Shown here piece after piece: positions 7,719 to 16,831 of a stretch of DNA of 58,210 nucleotides (position 1 is the first letter of the stretch; the number at the start of each line of letters is the position of its first letter). The stretch is from Lachnospiraceae bacterium (GTDB lineage: Bacteria > Bacillota > Clostridia > Lachnospirales > Lachnospiraceae), in NCBI GenBank assembly GCA_017536965.1, contig JAFWCK010000053.1:1-58210 (forward strand), written 5' to 3'. The position numbers were made by a program, and so were the translations under genes. Below the pieces are notes generated by a model. It had not been told where the DNA came from and ran no database searches. It was given only the letters and a program-made list of their open reading frames with translations.

Positions 7719-9245
7719 ATGCTTATTGCCGTGACCGGTGCCAGCGGTTCTGTAGGAAAAAATATTGTCCCAAAACTTTTGGAAAGAAAAGAAAATCACT
7801 GCCGACTCCTTTTCAGGGATACCCCAGTGAATCGAAAGATCATATCCCGCTTGCAGAAACAATTTCCGCAGCAGATCTCCGTTGTGTTTGGAGACGTAAC
7901 AAATGCTTCCTGCTGCCAGGACTTTGTACAGAATGCGGATTATGTGCTTCATCTTGCAGCAGTGATTCCTCCAAAGGCCGATCACGATGAGAAAATGACA
8001 TGGAAGACTAATTTTCAGGGAACCGTAAATCTGGTCGATGCGATCATACAGAATGGAAATCAGGCAGCACTGCTCTTCTTCTCAACGGTCGCCACGTACG
8101 GTCACCGTTCTTTCCCTCACTACTGGGGACGGATCGGCGATCCCCTTATGCCCAGCATATTTGACGCTTACGGTGCCAGCAAAGTTCGTGCAGAACGCTA
8201 TATTTTAGAAAGTGAATTAAAGAAATATGTGATCCTGCGGGAAACCGGAGTTCTCTACGATAATATGATGATGAATAACATTCATGATGGATTGATGTTT
8301 CAGACACCTGTCAATGTATTCATCGAATGGGTCACTGCAAAAGATACCTCCATCCTGCTGGATAAGATTATTGCCGAAGGTGATGAAAAAAACGGCTTTT
8401 GGAACAAAGTCTATAATATCGGCGGTGGACCGTCCTGCAGGCAGACTGGTTTTGAGACCTATGACGACGGTTTTCGGCTAATAGGCGGCAGTGCAAAAAA
8501 GATTTTTGAACCACGCTGGCACAATCAGATCAATTTCCATTGTTTCTGGTTCAGCGACAGCCACATCCTGGAAGACCTCTTCCATTTCCGTACAGAAGGA
8601 TGCAGCGACTTTTGGAAATGGTTTATCCGTAAACACTGGATCTACCGTCTCGGACGTTTGATGCCTTCCTCACTTCTAAAATCTCTGGTCATCAAACCGC
8701 TGTTAAAGAACAGTAATTCCCCGGATTATTGGGTTAAAAATAACATCACTGCGAAAATAGCCGCTGCCTATGGCGGCATCGAAAAATACAATCAGATCCC
8801 AAAAACATGGGACAAGACAGACCTGATCTGCGAGCATCCGGATTACGAACAAATGAAAACGCACGACCCATCTCTGGATCTTTCACACGGTTACGATGAA
8901 ACAAAGCCGGATAACAATCTGAACATAGAAGATATGAAAGACGCTGCTGCTTTCCGTGGGGGTAAAATGCTGTCCTCTACTATGGTGCCTGGAGACTTGA
9001 GAACAAAGCTCACCTGGCAATGTCACAACGGACATGTATTTGAAAGTTCCCCATATACCGTTCTGAAAGCCGGTCATTGGTGTCCGGAATGCTGCAGTCC
9101 GAAAGATACATGGGAATATGATGATCTGGCAAAACATATCCCGTTCTTTGCACAGATCTGGTACGACTTTCATGATCCGGATGAAGATAACGTCTTTTAT
9201 CTGGATGAAAAAGGGCTCCCGCAGGTACGGGAGCGAAAGGAATGA
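7719..9245 (+). CDS. NAD-dependent epimerase/dehydratase with C-terminal zinc ribbon
   Basis: About 508 residues. The N-terminal 250 residues form an extended SDR domain: GASGSVG nucleotide-binding loop at 7-13, a YGASK catalytic Tyr/Lys pair and HLAAVIPP. The C-terminal part (about 410-500) holds a treble-clef-like pair, CHNGH and CPEC, followed by PFFAQIWYDFHDPD. That fusion is unusual for an epimerase; the zinc segment resembles domains otherwise seen with nucleic acid or as stand-alone modules. The start at 7719 follows GGAGG with correct spacing. A TATAAT lies 34-39 bases upstream. Sugar substrate unknown. Confidence 0.8.
   Translation: MLIAVTGASGSVGKNIVPKLLERKENHCRLLFRDTPVNRKIISRLQKQFPQQISVVFGDVTNASCCQDFVQNADYVLHLAAVIPPKADHDEKMTWKTNFQGTVNLVDAIIQNGNQAALLFFSTVATYGHRSFPHYWGRIGDPLMPSIFDAYGASKVRAERYILESELKKYVILRETGVLYDNMMMNNIHDGLMFQTPVNVFIEWVTAKDTSILLDKIIAEGDEKNGFWNKVYNIGGGPSCRQTGFETYDDGFRLIGGSAKKIFEPRWHNQINFHCFWFSDSHILEDLFHFRTEGCSDFWKWFIRKHWIYRLGRLMPSSLLKSLVIKPLLKNSNSPDYWVKNNITAKIAAAYGGIEKYNQIPKTWDKTDLICEHPDYEQMKTHDPSLDLSHGYDETKPDNNLNIEDMKDAAAFRGGKMLSSTMVPGDLRTKLTWQCHNGHVFESSPYTVLKAGHWCPECCSPKDTWEYDDLAKHIPFFAQIWYDFHDPDEDNVFYLDEKGLPQVRERKE
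9208..9234 (-). terminator. Terminator of the hydrolase gene inside the epimerase 3' end
   Basis: Stem GCTCCCG/CGGGAGC with a 6-base loop. Reading on the minus strand a CTTTTT run follows. It lies within the last codons of the convergent epimerase gene, so the two genes overlap at the RNA level. Confidence 0.7.
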
Positions 9246-9249
9246 TAAC

Positions 9250-10212
9250 TCAGGTTGATTCGCAAAACCGGAAAAATTCCAGCAGCGCGTTCTGATAGCT
9301 GCAGGGATCAACAAAACAGCTTTGCATATGCCCTGCCCCATCTACAATCAACTTAAATTTTGGTGACTTACAGTTCTCATACAGTTTTTCCATGGAACGG
9401 ATATCTGCCACTACATCTTTGGTACCGTGAATAAATAAGATTGGCCTCTGATTATTCTTTAATGCATCTGTTGCTGTATAAGCATTATCATCCATCCCAA
9501 GTCTTAGGCGCGCATCCAGACGAATGAGTGGATAAAGGATTCTCGGATTTACATGCAGATTATCGATCACGCTCATGCCAAACGCCCTTGCGCTTGCACA
9601 GCCGCTGTCTGCGATCAGCCCTTTTGTAGCTTTATGCAGGCCTGCAGTCGCCGACATTAGCGTACACAGAGCACCGACAGACATTCCCATCACATAGACT
9701 GGAATTCCCGGTGCAAGATGTTCTGCAGCATAATGGGTCCATCTGGCAATATCAAACCGCTCCTTCTTCCCATAATACAGATATCTCCCGCCGCTTTCTC
9801 CATGTGCCCTAAGTTCAATCATAAGAACAGCCGTATTTTGTTCATGCAGGAACGGCGCAATCGTCCGGTAATCATAATTCCATCCGGATCGCCATCCATG
9901 GCAGGCGATCATAATTCGTTCAGCATTGGTACATGGATAATAATGGCCTGTCAGGATTTCTCCGTCATAACTGACGATCTGAACCTTTGTCCGGGCTTTT
10001 TCCTTCAGATCTTCCGCCAGCTTTTTCGTCGCTCTTTTTTTCCCTTCATTAGCCTTCTGATTCCCCATTACGATATCGATCAGAAATTTAGGGAGTTTTG
10101 GGCTTTTGCGGTCATAGGCATAGCGGGTAAGCCAATCCACAACAATTATTATAAGTGTGATTGGCAGTGCGATCATGCTTATGGTCAAGATCCATTTTTG
10201 TTTTCGGGACAT
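9250..10212 (-). CDS. Alpha/beta hydrolase, membrane-anchored
   Basis: Protein of 320 residues. An N-terminal membrane helix (WILTISMIALPITLIIIVVDWL) is followed by a serine hydrolase domain: HGWRSGWNYDY oxyanion region, nucleophile elbow GMSVGA, a late Asp in FIHGTKDVV and the final His in GAGHMQS. The layout matches YqkD/DUF1749-like clostridial hydrolases. The substrate is unknown; the active site probably faces outward or stays membrane-bound. It sits directly downstream of the broken zinc-ribbon gene and is likely on the same transcript. Confidence 0.85.
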   Translation of the reverse strand: MSRKQKWILTISMIALPITLIIIVVDWLTRYAYDRKSPKLPKFLIDIVMGNQKANEGKKRATKKLAEDLKEKARTKVQIVSYDGEILTGHYYPCTNAERIMIACHGWRSGWNYDYRTIAPFLHEQNTAVLMIELRAHGESGGRYLYYGKKERFDIARWTHYAAEHLAPGIPVYVMGMSVGALCTLMSATAGLHKATKGLIADSGCASARAFGMSVIDNLHVNPRILYPLIRLDARLRLGMDDNAYTATDALKNNQRPILFIHGTKDVVADIRSMEKLYENCKSPKFKLIVDGAGHMQSCFVDPCSYQNALLEFFRFCEST

Positions 10213-10217
10213 GTTGT

Positions 10218-11018
10218 TTATCTTTTGCGCGAGGAGAACATAGCAATGATATAAGCGATATGCGCAAAAATCTCCGCAAACCAGGAAATAAGGCTTCCAA
10301 TGCCAAAATAGATGTAAGTATCGTAATTAATATCTCTAATCCCAAGCAGACGGAAAATACAGGAAACAACAAGATAAAGGATCGCAAGGATCAGGTAAAC
10401 GACCGGCATAGCAGCGCTTCGGGAACGCACAAACATCTGGATCACATATAAAGCAACCAGAACGAATGTCGTAACCAGCATAGACAGATCCCTAAAAACA
10501 ATTGAGGAATAGGAATAACGCATATTTCCTAAAAAGCTGATCAGATCCATGACAAGCATAATAAACATCGGAATGGCTGTCACAAATGCTGCCTTTTTCG
10601 TGTGAACAAAGAATAGGACCGGCACTGCGATCACCAGCAGAATATGGATGATACGGTAGACGTTTAAAAATGCCGATGGATAATCAATGACTTCCACATA
10701 ATAGAGAAGATATGGAACAAGGCTGACTACCGTGAATATAAAGTAGAGAATGCCCATAATTCCAGTCGATGCCGGCCATTTGGAAGTCACTTTCTTATTG
10801 GCAGGTGCTGCGTATGCTGTGGTGTAAGGCTGCTGATAAACCTGATTAGATGCGACTGAACTTCTGACAGCGTGTGCCGGCTGCTGGTAGATCTACTGTG
10901 TCTGCTGCTGTACAACAGGCTTTGCTGCTGCAGGCTCGTCCGGCATGACCGGGGTTCCGCAATTGACACAGAATTTTGCTCCATCCGGGATTTTATTTCC
11001 ACAATTAGTACAATACAT
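10218..11018 (-). pseudogene. Zinc-ribbon multi-pass membrane protein, interrupted by in-frame TAG
   Basis: Reading from the ATG at 11018 gives MYCTNCGNKIPDGAKFCVNC, a classic zinc ribbon, then a Gln-rich linker ending QQQTQ, then TAG at 10895-10893. The same frame continues without shift as IYQQPAHAVRSS, a Tyr/Gln/Pro/Ala linker, and about six membrane helices to 10218. The linker composition on both sides of the stop matches, so a CAG-to-TAG change in one 266-codon gene is the simplest reading. A GTG at 10790 could restart the membrane part alone. The ATG has a good ribosome site (GGAGGG). Function of intact relatives is unknown. Confidence 0.82.
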
Positions 11019-11091
11019 AATAGCCCTCCCTGACACCTATGTTGTATTACTAACAAATCTGTTCACATATTATCCGAATGGGCAGGAAAGG

Positions 11092-11784
11092 TCAATTTCT
11101 TTTCACAGAAGCAGCCCTGGCAAAAATGTTTCTGGTCCTGTCATAGTAATAAACAGAATCTGACAGCCAGTCTTCTTCCATTAATTCCGTGCGGTTGATC
11201 TCCCAAACCATCTCCTCCAGTTCCGATAGAAGGTAATCCTCATTATCCGGAATCAGTATCGTCTCGTGAACAGAAGATGGGAGAATATAATAGTTTCCGC
11301 CCATCCGTTCACCGATCATCTCCAGAATAAAAGGATAGAAAAGGGACGCCGCGCCAAAAATACCTGTGCTGTTTGTCAAAACAGCTGCTTCCTTTCGGAT
11401 ATCAAAAGCATCCAGCTGTTTATCAAATGACAATTCTTCTTTTTTCTTTGTTTCCCCTTCCAGGATTCCTTCTACCATTGCTTCCAGTGGACGGATCACC
11501 GGAGGAAGGTTTCTTGGACCAAAAGTAAATGCATCTGAAAACAACTGATCTTCGGATATTTCCATCCATTCCATCAGTCCCTGATCTACAACAGTAAATC
11601 CCATTCTGCCAGTTTCATCCACTTCCATGAAGTGACAAGTTACGGCAAGATCTGCTGCTCTTCTGTGCGGGATCCTTTTCAGATGATTTTTCCGAAAATC
11701 ATGATCGGATACACGTAAAACCAGATGTGTTCTTGCCACGCAATAATCCATATATTTCTCCATTACGATTTCTTCATATGACAT
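11092..11784 (-). CDS. DUF5688-family protein
   Basis: About 230 residues, soluble and acidic. It begins MSYEEIVMEKYMDYC; this start follows AAAGGAGG with good spacing and overlaps the last codons of the sortase gene by 22 bases. The body (DLAVTCHFMEVDETGRMGF, NSTGIFGAASLFYP, YYILPSSVHETILIPD) matches the DUF5688 family, widespread in Lachnospiraceae and of unknown function. Coupling to the sortase gene suggests expression with the pilus operon, but this family is usually unlinked to pili. Confidence 0.8.
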   Translation of the reverse strand: MSYEEIVMEKYMDYCVARTHLVLRVSDHDFRKNHLKRIPHRRAADLAVTCHFMEVDETGRMGFTVVDQGLMEWMEISEDQLFSDAFTFGPRNLPPVIRPLEAMVEGILEGETKKKEELSFDKQLDAFDIRKEAAVLTNSTGIFGAASLFYPFILEMIGERMGGNYYILPSSVHETILIPDNEDYLLSELEEMVWEINRTELMEEDWLSDSVYYYDRTRNIFARAASVKRN

Positions 11785-12620
11785 CGATTCTTTTTCCTCC
11801 TTTTCTTTCTTAAATTGATCACTATATAAGTCAAAACAATCAGAACAATGAGTCCTGAACAAAACAGTGGAATGCTGCGCAGATCAACCCTGAAAGAAGG
11901 AGGCCTTGGGTTTCCCGGGCCTCCTTCTTTGCCTTCTATTGATTCCGGCATTTTTCTTTCACTGCGTAATCCATGAACCAGAAGACGATGGTCGTTTATA
12001 CCGTATGGTGTACAGGTGACCAGCGTCATCCGATCTTCTCCTTTTACGATCTGCAGCGATGTTGTTTCTTCAGGAAGTACCACTTCTGTCCGTTCCACTT
12101 CGTAAACATATTGCTTCCCATATACACATGCTGCAAAAAGATCTCCCTTCCTGAGCAGCCGGATATCATCAAATGCCCGTGATGCCCGCATGCCGGAATG
12201 TGCGGTCACAACACAATGAGAAGAGATGCCTCCGACTGGAAGAGACGTATGTTCCAAATGCCCTGCTCCAGCCGCAAGCGTCTCATCTGTAGTTCCGTGA
12301 TACAACAGGATCTTCAAGTCAATCGAAGGGATCCAGAGATATCCCATCACGCCATTTCCATCAAAAGACAACTGCTCTTCATAAGCACGGATTCCATCCT
12401 TTTCTGCCTCTCCCGCGAGCCACTTGTTATAAACACTTGCCTGGCTCAGCTGCTCATCCAGAATATTCCGGTTCTCATCATACCGGTCGTATCGGGAAGT
12501 CATAGCGCTGATTGCCAACGCATTTTGGTAAGCCTGACGGCGGTCCATCAAAAAGGGAATGAAAAGAATGGCAACTCCTGCTGCCATGCCTAAGACAGCT
12601 GCAAGAATTCTCTTTTTCAT
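11763..12620 (-). CDS. srtC: Class C (pilus) sortase
   Basis: Protein of 285 residues with an N-terminal and a C-terminal membrane helix, as in pilin-polymerising class C sortases. The catalytic residues are His141 (TAHSGM), Cys203 (TLVTCTPYG) and Arg212 (HRLLVHG). It should join pilin sorting signals to lysines of the next subunit outside the membrane. The usual class C lid motif (DPF/W) is not evident. The gene overlaps the preceding pilus gene by 4 bases (ATGA) and is clearly part of the operon. A GC-rich palindrome lies in its linker near 11,893-11,930. Confidence 0.93.
   Translation of the reverse strand: MKKRILAAVLGMAAGVAILFIPFLMDRRQAYQNALAISAMTSRYDRYDENRNILDEQLSQASVYNKWLAGEAEKDGIRAYEEQLSFDGNGVMGYLWIPSIDLKILLYHGTTDETLAAGAGHLEHTSLPVGGISSHCVVTAHSGMRASRAFDDIRLLRKGDLFAACVYGKQYVYEVERTEVVLPEETTSLQIVKGEDRMTLVTCTPYGINDHRLLVHGLRSERKMPESIEGKEGGPGNPRPPSFRVDLRSIPLFCSGLIVLIVLTYIVINLRKKRRKKNRCHMKKS
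11893..11930. repeat. GC-rich palindrome inside the sortase coding region
   Basis: Perfect 13-base arms (AAAGAAGGAGGCC and its complement) around a 12-base loop. In protein it encodes a flexible stretch (EGKEGGPGNPRPP) just before the last membrane helix. It has no T run, so it is not a standard terminator. Confidence 0.7.
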
Positions 12621-15600
12621 TTTTTATTGCCCTTCCTTAACCTGTGGGCAGCAAAAACGATAACCAATAAAAAAATGCTTCCTCCCAGAAGCATCAGGTA
12701 AAATGTCAACCAGTTCTTATCTCCGGTTTTTGGAACTGGTGGAATCAAATGATCTGCAGCCAGTACTTTAACGTTTCCTGTTTTTGCTTCTACAGACTGT
12801 ACCCCTTTTCCTTCTGCAGAAAGGACAATGGAGTCCGGGTCCTTATAATCAGCACAGATTTCAACCATAAACGGTTCTATTGTCATGTAACCACCCGGTG
12901 CTTGTTCTTCCGTGATCAGATATTTTCCGGAATCCAGGAATGTCAGCTTTACCGTTCCGTTTTTATTTGTTTTCCAAAGGGACCTCTCTGTCATTTTATC
13001 TGTTCTGGTTCCATCCGGATTCAGATACAGGCCGCCTTCTTCTTTGATAGAGAATGCAGCATTTGCCAAAAGGTTTCCGGTTTCTGCCCCTGTTTTCACC
13101 AATTGTATCTGCCACGTGTACAGGCGGCATCTGTCCGGAACGCTTTTCCCGTGCGCTTCGCAAGTTGGACTACGCGTATACTCGATCCAGGCGTCATTAT
13201 CATTCGAATCTGCACCTATACTCGCTTCTTTCGTAAGAAACGCATCATATTGAACAAGAAGCATATCCGCCTCTGTATAACGCGGATAAACAGTTTTCAG
13301 ATCCGGAAACGCAACTGTCAGCAATTGATCGGTCAGGTCAATATCCGCACCTTCTGTAAGATCAACTTTTTCCTGTCCTTCTGCATCAAGCAGTGTCACA
13401 GAAACAGATGAAAGATCTATTTGCAGTCCCGCTTCATACTGATCGCAAAAGCAATAGTAATAAGTTTCATAGGCATTGTAATTAGATGGAAGTGTGCCAT
13501 AAAGGCGGTATGGGATTCTTTTTCCTATTCCAGAGTCTGCTTCCTTTCCAAAACAGACCTGTCCATCCGCCTGCACTTCTCCGATCTCTTTCCGCAGAGT
13601 CGGGACAGACGATTTTTCGTGAAGCGTTACGGTTTTATCTTTCCCTACCATCAGAATCATTGGCTGCGCATCATCTGAAATGATCAGATAGTAGCCATCT
13701 GGAAGTGTAACTGTTTCATTAGAAGCAAAGTCTGCATCCGGCAAAATGGATGGCTCCTGCATGAGGGCTCTTGCAAGTCGTACTGCAAAAGCTCCATCAG
13801 CATCATTTCGAATATTCTCTGCCAACCATTCTGCAACTTCAACAGAAGAACGCTGCAAAGGATCTGACTCCAATTTATCCCAAAATGTCATAGGAATATC
13901 CTCAGCAATTTGAATGTTCCAGAGTTCATCTTCACCTAACAGGGTTCCGTTTAATAATTGATAAGCGGTATAACGGTGTTCCGGATGATTACCGGATTCA
14001 ATGACCATACTTCCTGCCGCTAAAGTCGGAATTGTTATCATAAAGGACGATAGAATGCAAATAAAAATAGAAAAGAATCTTTTCTTTTTCCTAAGTATCA
14101 TTGCCGCACTCCCAAAAAGCAGCAGAGACCCTGCGATAATGGTCAGTAACAGACTGACAGAGCCCGTCATCGGAAGGACGAGCATTTTGTCATCTTTCAT
14201 GATGATGCCGCCTATCCCATCTGCAGAAATATAACCTTCTGCATTCTCTGTCAGCAGTTCCAGTTCTCCCTGTTCATTAAAACAGAACGATATGTCCTCT
14301 GCTTCCAGATAACTTTCAGGAGCTTCTATTTCTCTGAGTATATAGGTCTTTCCCAGCTCGAAGATATCGCGAATAACCGTTTCCTTATCTTCGCTCAGCC
14401 ACTCTGTTTTTACTGATTCTCCATCCAATATCTGCAGTTTCGCATTTTTCAGGTTTTTCCGTGTCGAGGCATCAATCTTTCTTACAGCCAATGAAATCTC
14501 GGTATTTCCGATCATCGCGGTATGGTCCGAATGAACCTCGATCATTCCTCTGCTTTCTGTGATCCAGGAAAACTCTGCACCTGCTCCTGAATCTGGCTGC
14601 GTTATTTTCGCTTTCAGTGAATGATCCGAAAGCAGATACCCTGCCGGGCTTTTGATTTCCGTAAATAAAACGCTTCCCAGCGGTAGTTTCGGTTGATTTT
14701 GAGTATCTACAAACAAATCACTGTTTTCATATTCCTGCGCAAGATTGTCCACAGAGTAAGAAAACGTTCCGTCGTCTCCTGTTTGAAAATACCAGATCCT
14801 TTTTGCATCTCCACTGCAGGAATCATTATCATAGTATTGCACCTTGAAAACAGCGCCCTTGAGAGGTGTATCTTGTACAAACACCTGATCATGGTATTTC
14901 ACCTTTTTCAAGACTGGCACTCCGGGATCAAAGGCAGGGGCATCCTGAAAAGTGACAGTATTATCAGAATCAGCCAGAGTAATTTCCTGGTTTTCCGATT
15001 GGATCAGATACCCTTTTGGCGCCAGTATTTCCTCTACCCTGATCCTATCACCGACATTCAGTCCATTGACGATAAACGTTCCATCTGCTCCGGTTTCATA
15101 TGTCGTAACTTCTCCCCAGCTTTGGGCAAAACTATCATAGATCCGCACGCTGAATTTTGCTCCTTGGAAATCTTCTGAGTACATAGCATTTCCTTTCAGC
15201 TGATCTTTACAGCTGCCTGTCGCCGCAGTCGTCTTTATGACTTTCAAAGATGTTATTGCTCTTGCCGGAGTGATCATCCGTTGCAGATAAGAATTAGATG
15301 GACTCCAATAATTTACGTATTTGGCATCCTCGGAAGAAGCATTGCGTCTTGCATTGTTAAGAAGGTTCACTGCATACTGGAAGTCGCCCATGTTTCCTAT
15401 ATAGCTTCCTTCCTGCCAGCTTCCATCACCCCAAATATGATTCCAGATCCAATACGGTGAATGCATGCCGTCAGAAACGGAATAAAAATCTACACCCAGT
15501 GAGCCAAACACAGCTGCCTGTGTCAGATACTGTGCTTCTTGCCAGGACAAACCCCATTGGTTGTTCGGATAACCATTCCGCATGATATATCCGAGGATAT

Positions 15601-16831
15601 TATTTGTAGTCTGGTTATAGGCATAGGAATCATTGTTCGGATTCCCTTTCCCATGATCGATGCAGTATGCCGCTGTCCACACTCCGTTAGTATATGTGTA
15701 GTAGAGAACATCATCGTCACCAATCCCCTGAACAGAACAAAACTGCTGTGATACAGCAGATACCGTAAATCCACTTCCCATGAGCGTATAATAATATTCT
15801 TCTGCATCGTCCTGAGACTGAGTAATATTGTCAGTAAAAACTTTTCCCTGATTCAAATGTTCATTGACTGCATTGATTCCCCATAAAGAAATCAGTCCGC
15901 TGAACCGGGCTGCTGCTTCCGAAGTACTCATAGCTGTAACATAATAATCAACGGTCGGCCCGTAATTGGAGGAAGGAATTCGCTTTCCCTCCTGATTGCA
16001 GGCGCCTATAATGGTAGCTGTTTCAATACAGCCTGGAACATACTGGTTTGCATAACCTCCCTGATTTCCAGCTGCGCCAACAAATACAATTCCCTGATCC
16101 GTTGCTCTTTTCACAGCCTCTTTCAAGATCAGGTTATCTGCTGCCGCTGCGCTTGCAGAAAGGGAAATGATCCCAATCTTTTGTGAGATCGCATATTCAA
16201 TGGCTGCATAAATAGAAGATACAGCGCCTCTTCCGTCATCTCCAATTGCCTTAATAGAAAGAATGGATACCTCTTCATTCTCCTCTGCCATAAAACGCGC
16301 CATTCTTGTCCCATGCCCATTATGATCAGCAGGGTCATCACCGATCAGGGAAACTGTTTCTCTGACATGTTCTTCATTAGCCCCCGTATCGATCAATGCA
16401 ACATCGTATTTCTCAAAAGGTGATACTGATACCGCCTCTACTAATTCGGCCAATGGATTATCTTCTTCTGTCATCAACATTTCCTCCAAATCAGCTTTAT
16501 CTTCTTCATCACAGATACAAATAACTGAATCTACATCTACTGCATCTGCCTGTTTCATATAGTACAAGTAGGCTTTCTTTGCGCTTTCCTGATCCGGGTA
16601 CTGTAATAAAAAGGTATCATTATAAGATGAAAGTATCGGCGCTCCTTCTGGAAAAACCGATGCATCTTCTGCTTCCACCAGCAGCCTGCAGGAAGAAAAA
16701 TCTTTCTCTGAAAAAGGATATGTTTCCATTCTTTTCGCATCATATGCAAACACTGTCTCTGACGCCGATACGACCAAAAACAAAACAGCCATCAGAGAGA
16801 TGACTGTTTTTCTGATTCTGCCTCTATTCAT
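12617..16831 (-). CDS. Two sortase substrates in one frame: subtilase/thioester adhesin plus pilin
   Basis: Single open frame of 1404 residues. Signal peptide 1-30. Subtilisin-like domain with Asp148, His173 (NGHGT), Asn256 and Ser304 (STSEAAA). Thioester-type domain with Cys390 and Gln438 (YLTQAAVF), the Cys-Gln pair that forms a covalent host-binding bond in Gram-positive adhesins. SpaA-like repeats follow, then a complete wall-sorting signal LPMTG (886-890), membrane helix and RKKKR. The frame does not stop: RKKKR runs straight into a second signal peptide ending TLAAGS, a pilin-like region (to about 1360), and a second sorting signal VPKTG (1366-1370), helix and basic tail. Met911 follows GGGAG and could be an internal start. 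Likely the tip adhesin and a minor pilin. It overlaps both neighbours by 4 bases. Confidence 0.88.
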   Translation of the reverse strand: MNRGRIRKTVISLMAVLFLVVSASETVFAYDAKRMETYPFSEKDFSSCRLLVEAEDASVFPEGAPILSSYNDTFLLQYPDQESAKKAYLYYMKQADAVDVDSVICICDEEDKADLEEMLMTEEDNPLAELVEAVSVSPFEKYDVALIDTGANEEHVRETVSLIGDDPADHNGHGTRMARFMAEENEEVSILSIKAIGDDGRGAVSSIYAAIEYAISQKIGIISLSASAAAADNLILKEAVKRATDQGIVFVGAAGNQGGYANQYVPGCIETATIIGACNQEGKRIPSSNYGPTVDYYVTAMSTSEAAARFSGLISLWGINAVNEHLNQGKVFTDNITQSQDDAEEYYYTLMGSGFTVSAVSQQFCSVQGIGDDDVLYYTYTNGVWTAAYCIDHGKGNPNNDSYAYNQTTNNILGYIMRNGYPNNQWGLSWQEAQYLTQAAVFGSLGVDFYSVSDGMHSPYWIWNHIWGDGSWQEGSYIGNMGDFQYAVNLLNNARRNASSEDAKYVNYWSPSNSYLQRMITPARAITSLKVIKTTAATGSCKDQLKGNAMYSEDFQGAKFSVRIYDSFAQSWGEVTTYETGADGTFIVNGLNVGDRIRVEEILAPKGYLIQSENQEITLADSDNTVTFQDAPAFDPGVPVLKKVKYHDQVFVQDTPLKGAVFKVQYYDNDSCSGDAKRIWYFQTGDDGTFSYSVDNLAQEYENSDLFVDTQNQPKLPLGSVLFTEIKSPAGYLLSDHSLKAKITQPDSGAGAEFSWITESRGMIEVHSDHTAMIGNTEISLAVRKIDASTRKNLKNAKLQILDGESVKTEWLSEDKETVIRDIFELGKTYILREIEAPESYLEAEDISFCFNEQGELELLTENAEGYISADGIGGIIMKDDKMLVLPMTGSVSLLLTIIAGSLLLFGSAAMILRKKKRFFSIFICILSSFMITIPTLAAGSMVIESGNHPEHRYTAYQLLNGTLLGEDELWNIQIAEDIPMTFWDKLESDPLQRSSVEVAEWLAENIRNDADGAFAVRLARALMQEPSILPDADFASNETVTLPDGYYLIISDDAQPMILMVGKDKTVTLHEKSSVPTLRKEIGEVQADGQVCFGKEADSGIGKRIPYRLYGTLPSNYNAYETYYYCFCDQYEAGLQIDLSSVSVTLLDAEGQEKVDLTEGADIDLTDQLLTVAFPDLKTVYPRYTEADMLLVQYDAFLTKEASIGADSNDNDAWIEYTRSPTCEAHGKSVPDRCRLYTWQIQLVKTGAETGNLLANAAFSIKEEGGLYLNPDGTRTDKMTERSLWKTNKNGTVKLTFLDSGKYLITEEQAPGGYMTIEPFMVEICADYKDPDSIVLSAEGKGVQSVEAKTGNVKVLAADHLIPPVPKTGDKNWLTFYLMLLGGSIFLLVIVFAAHRLRKGNKK

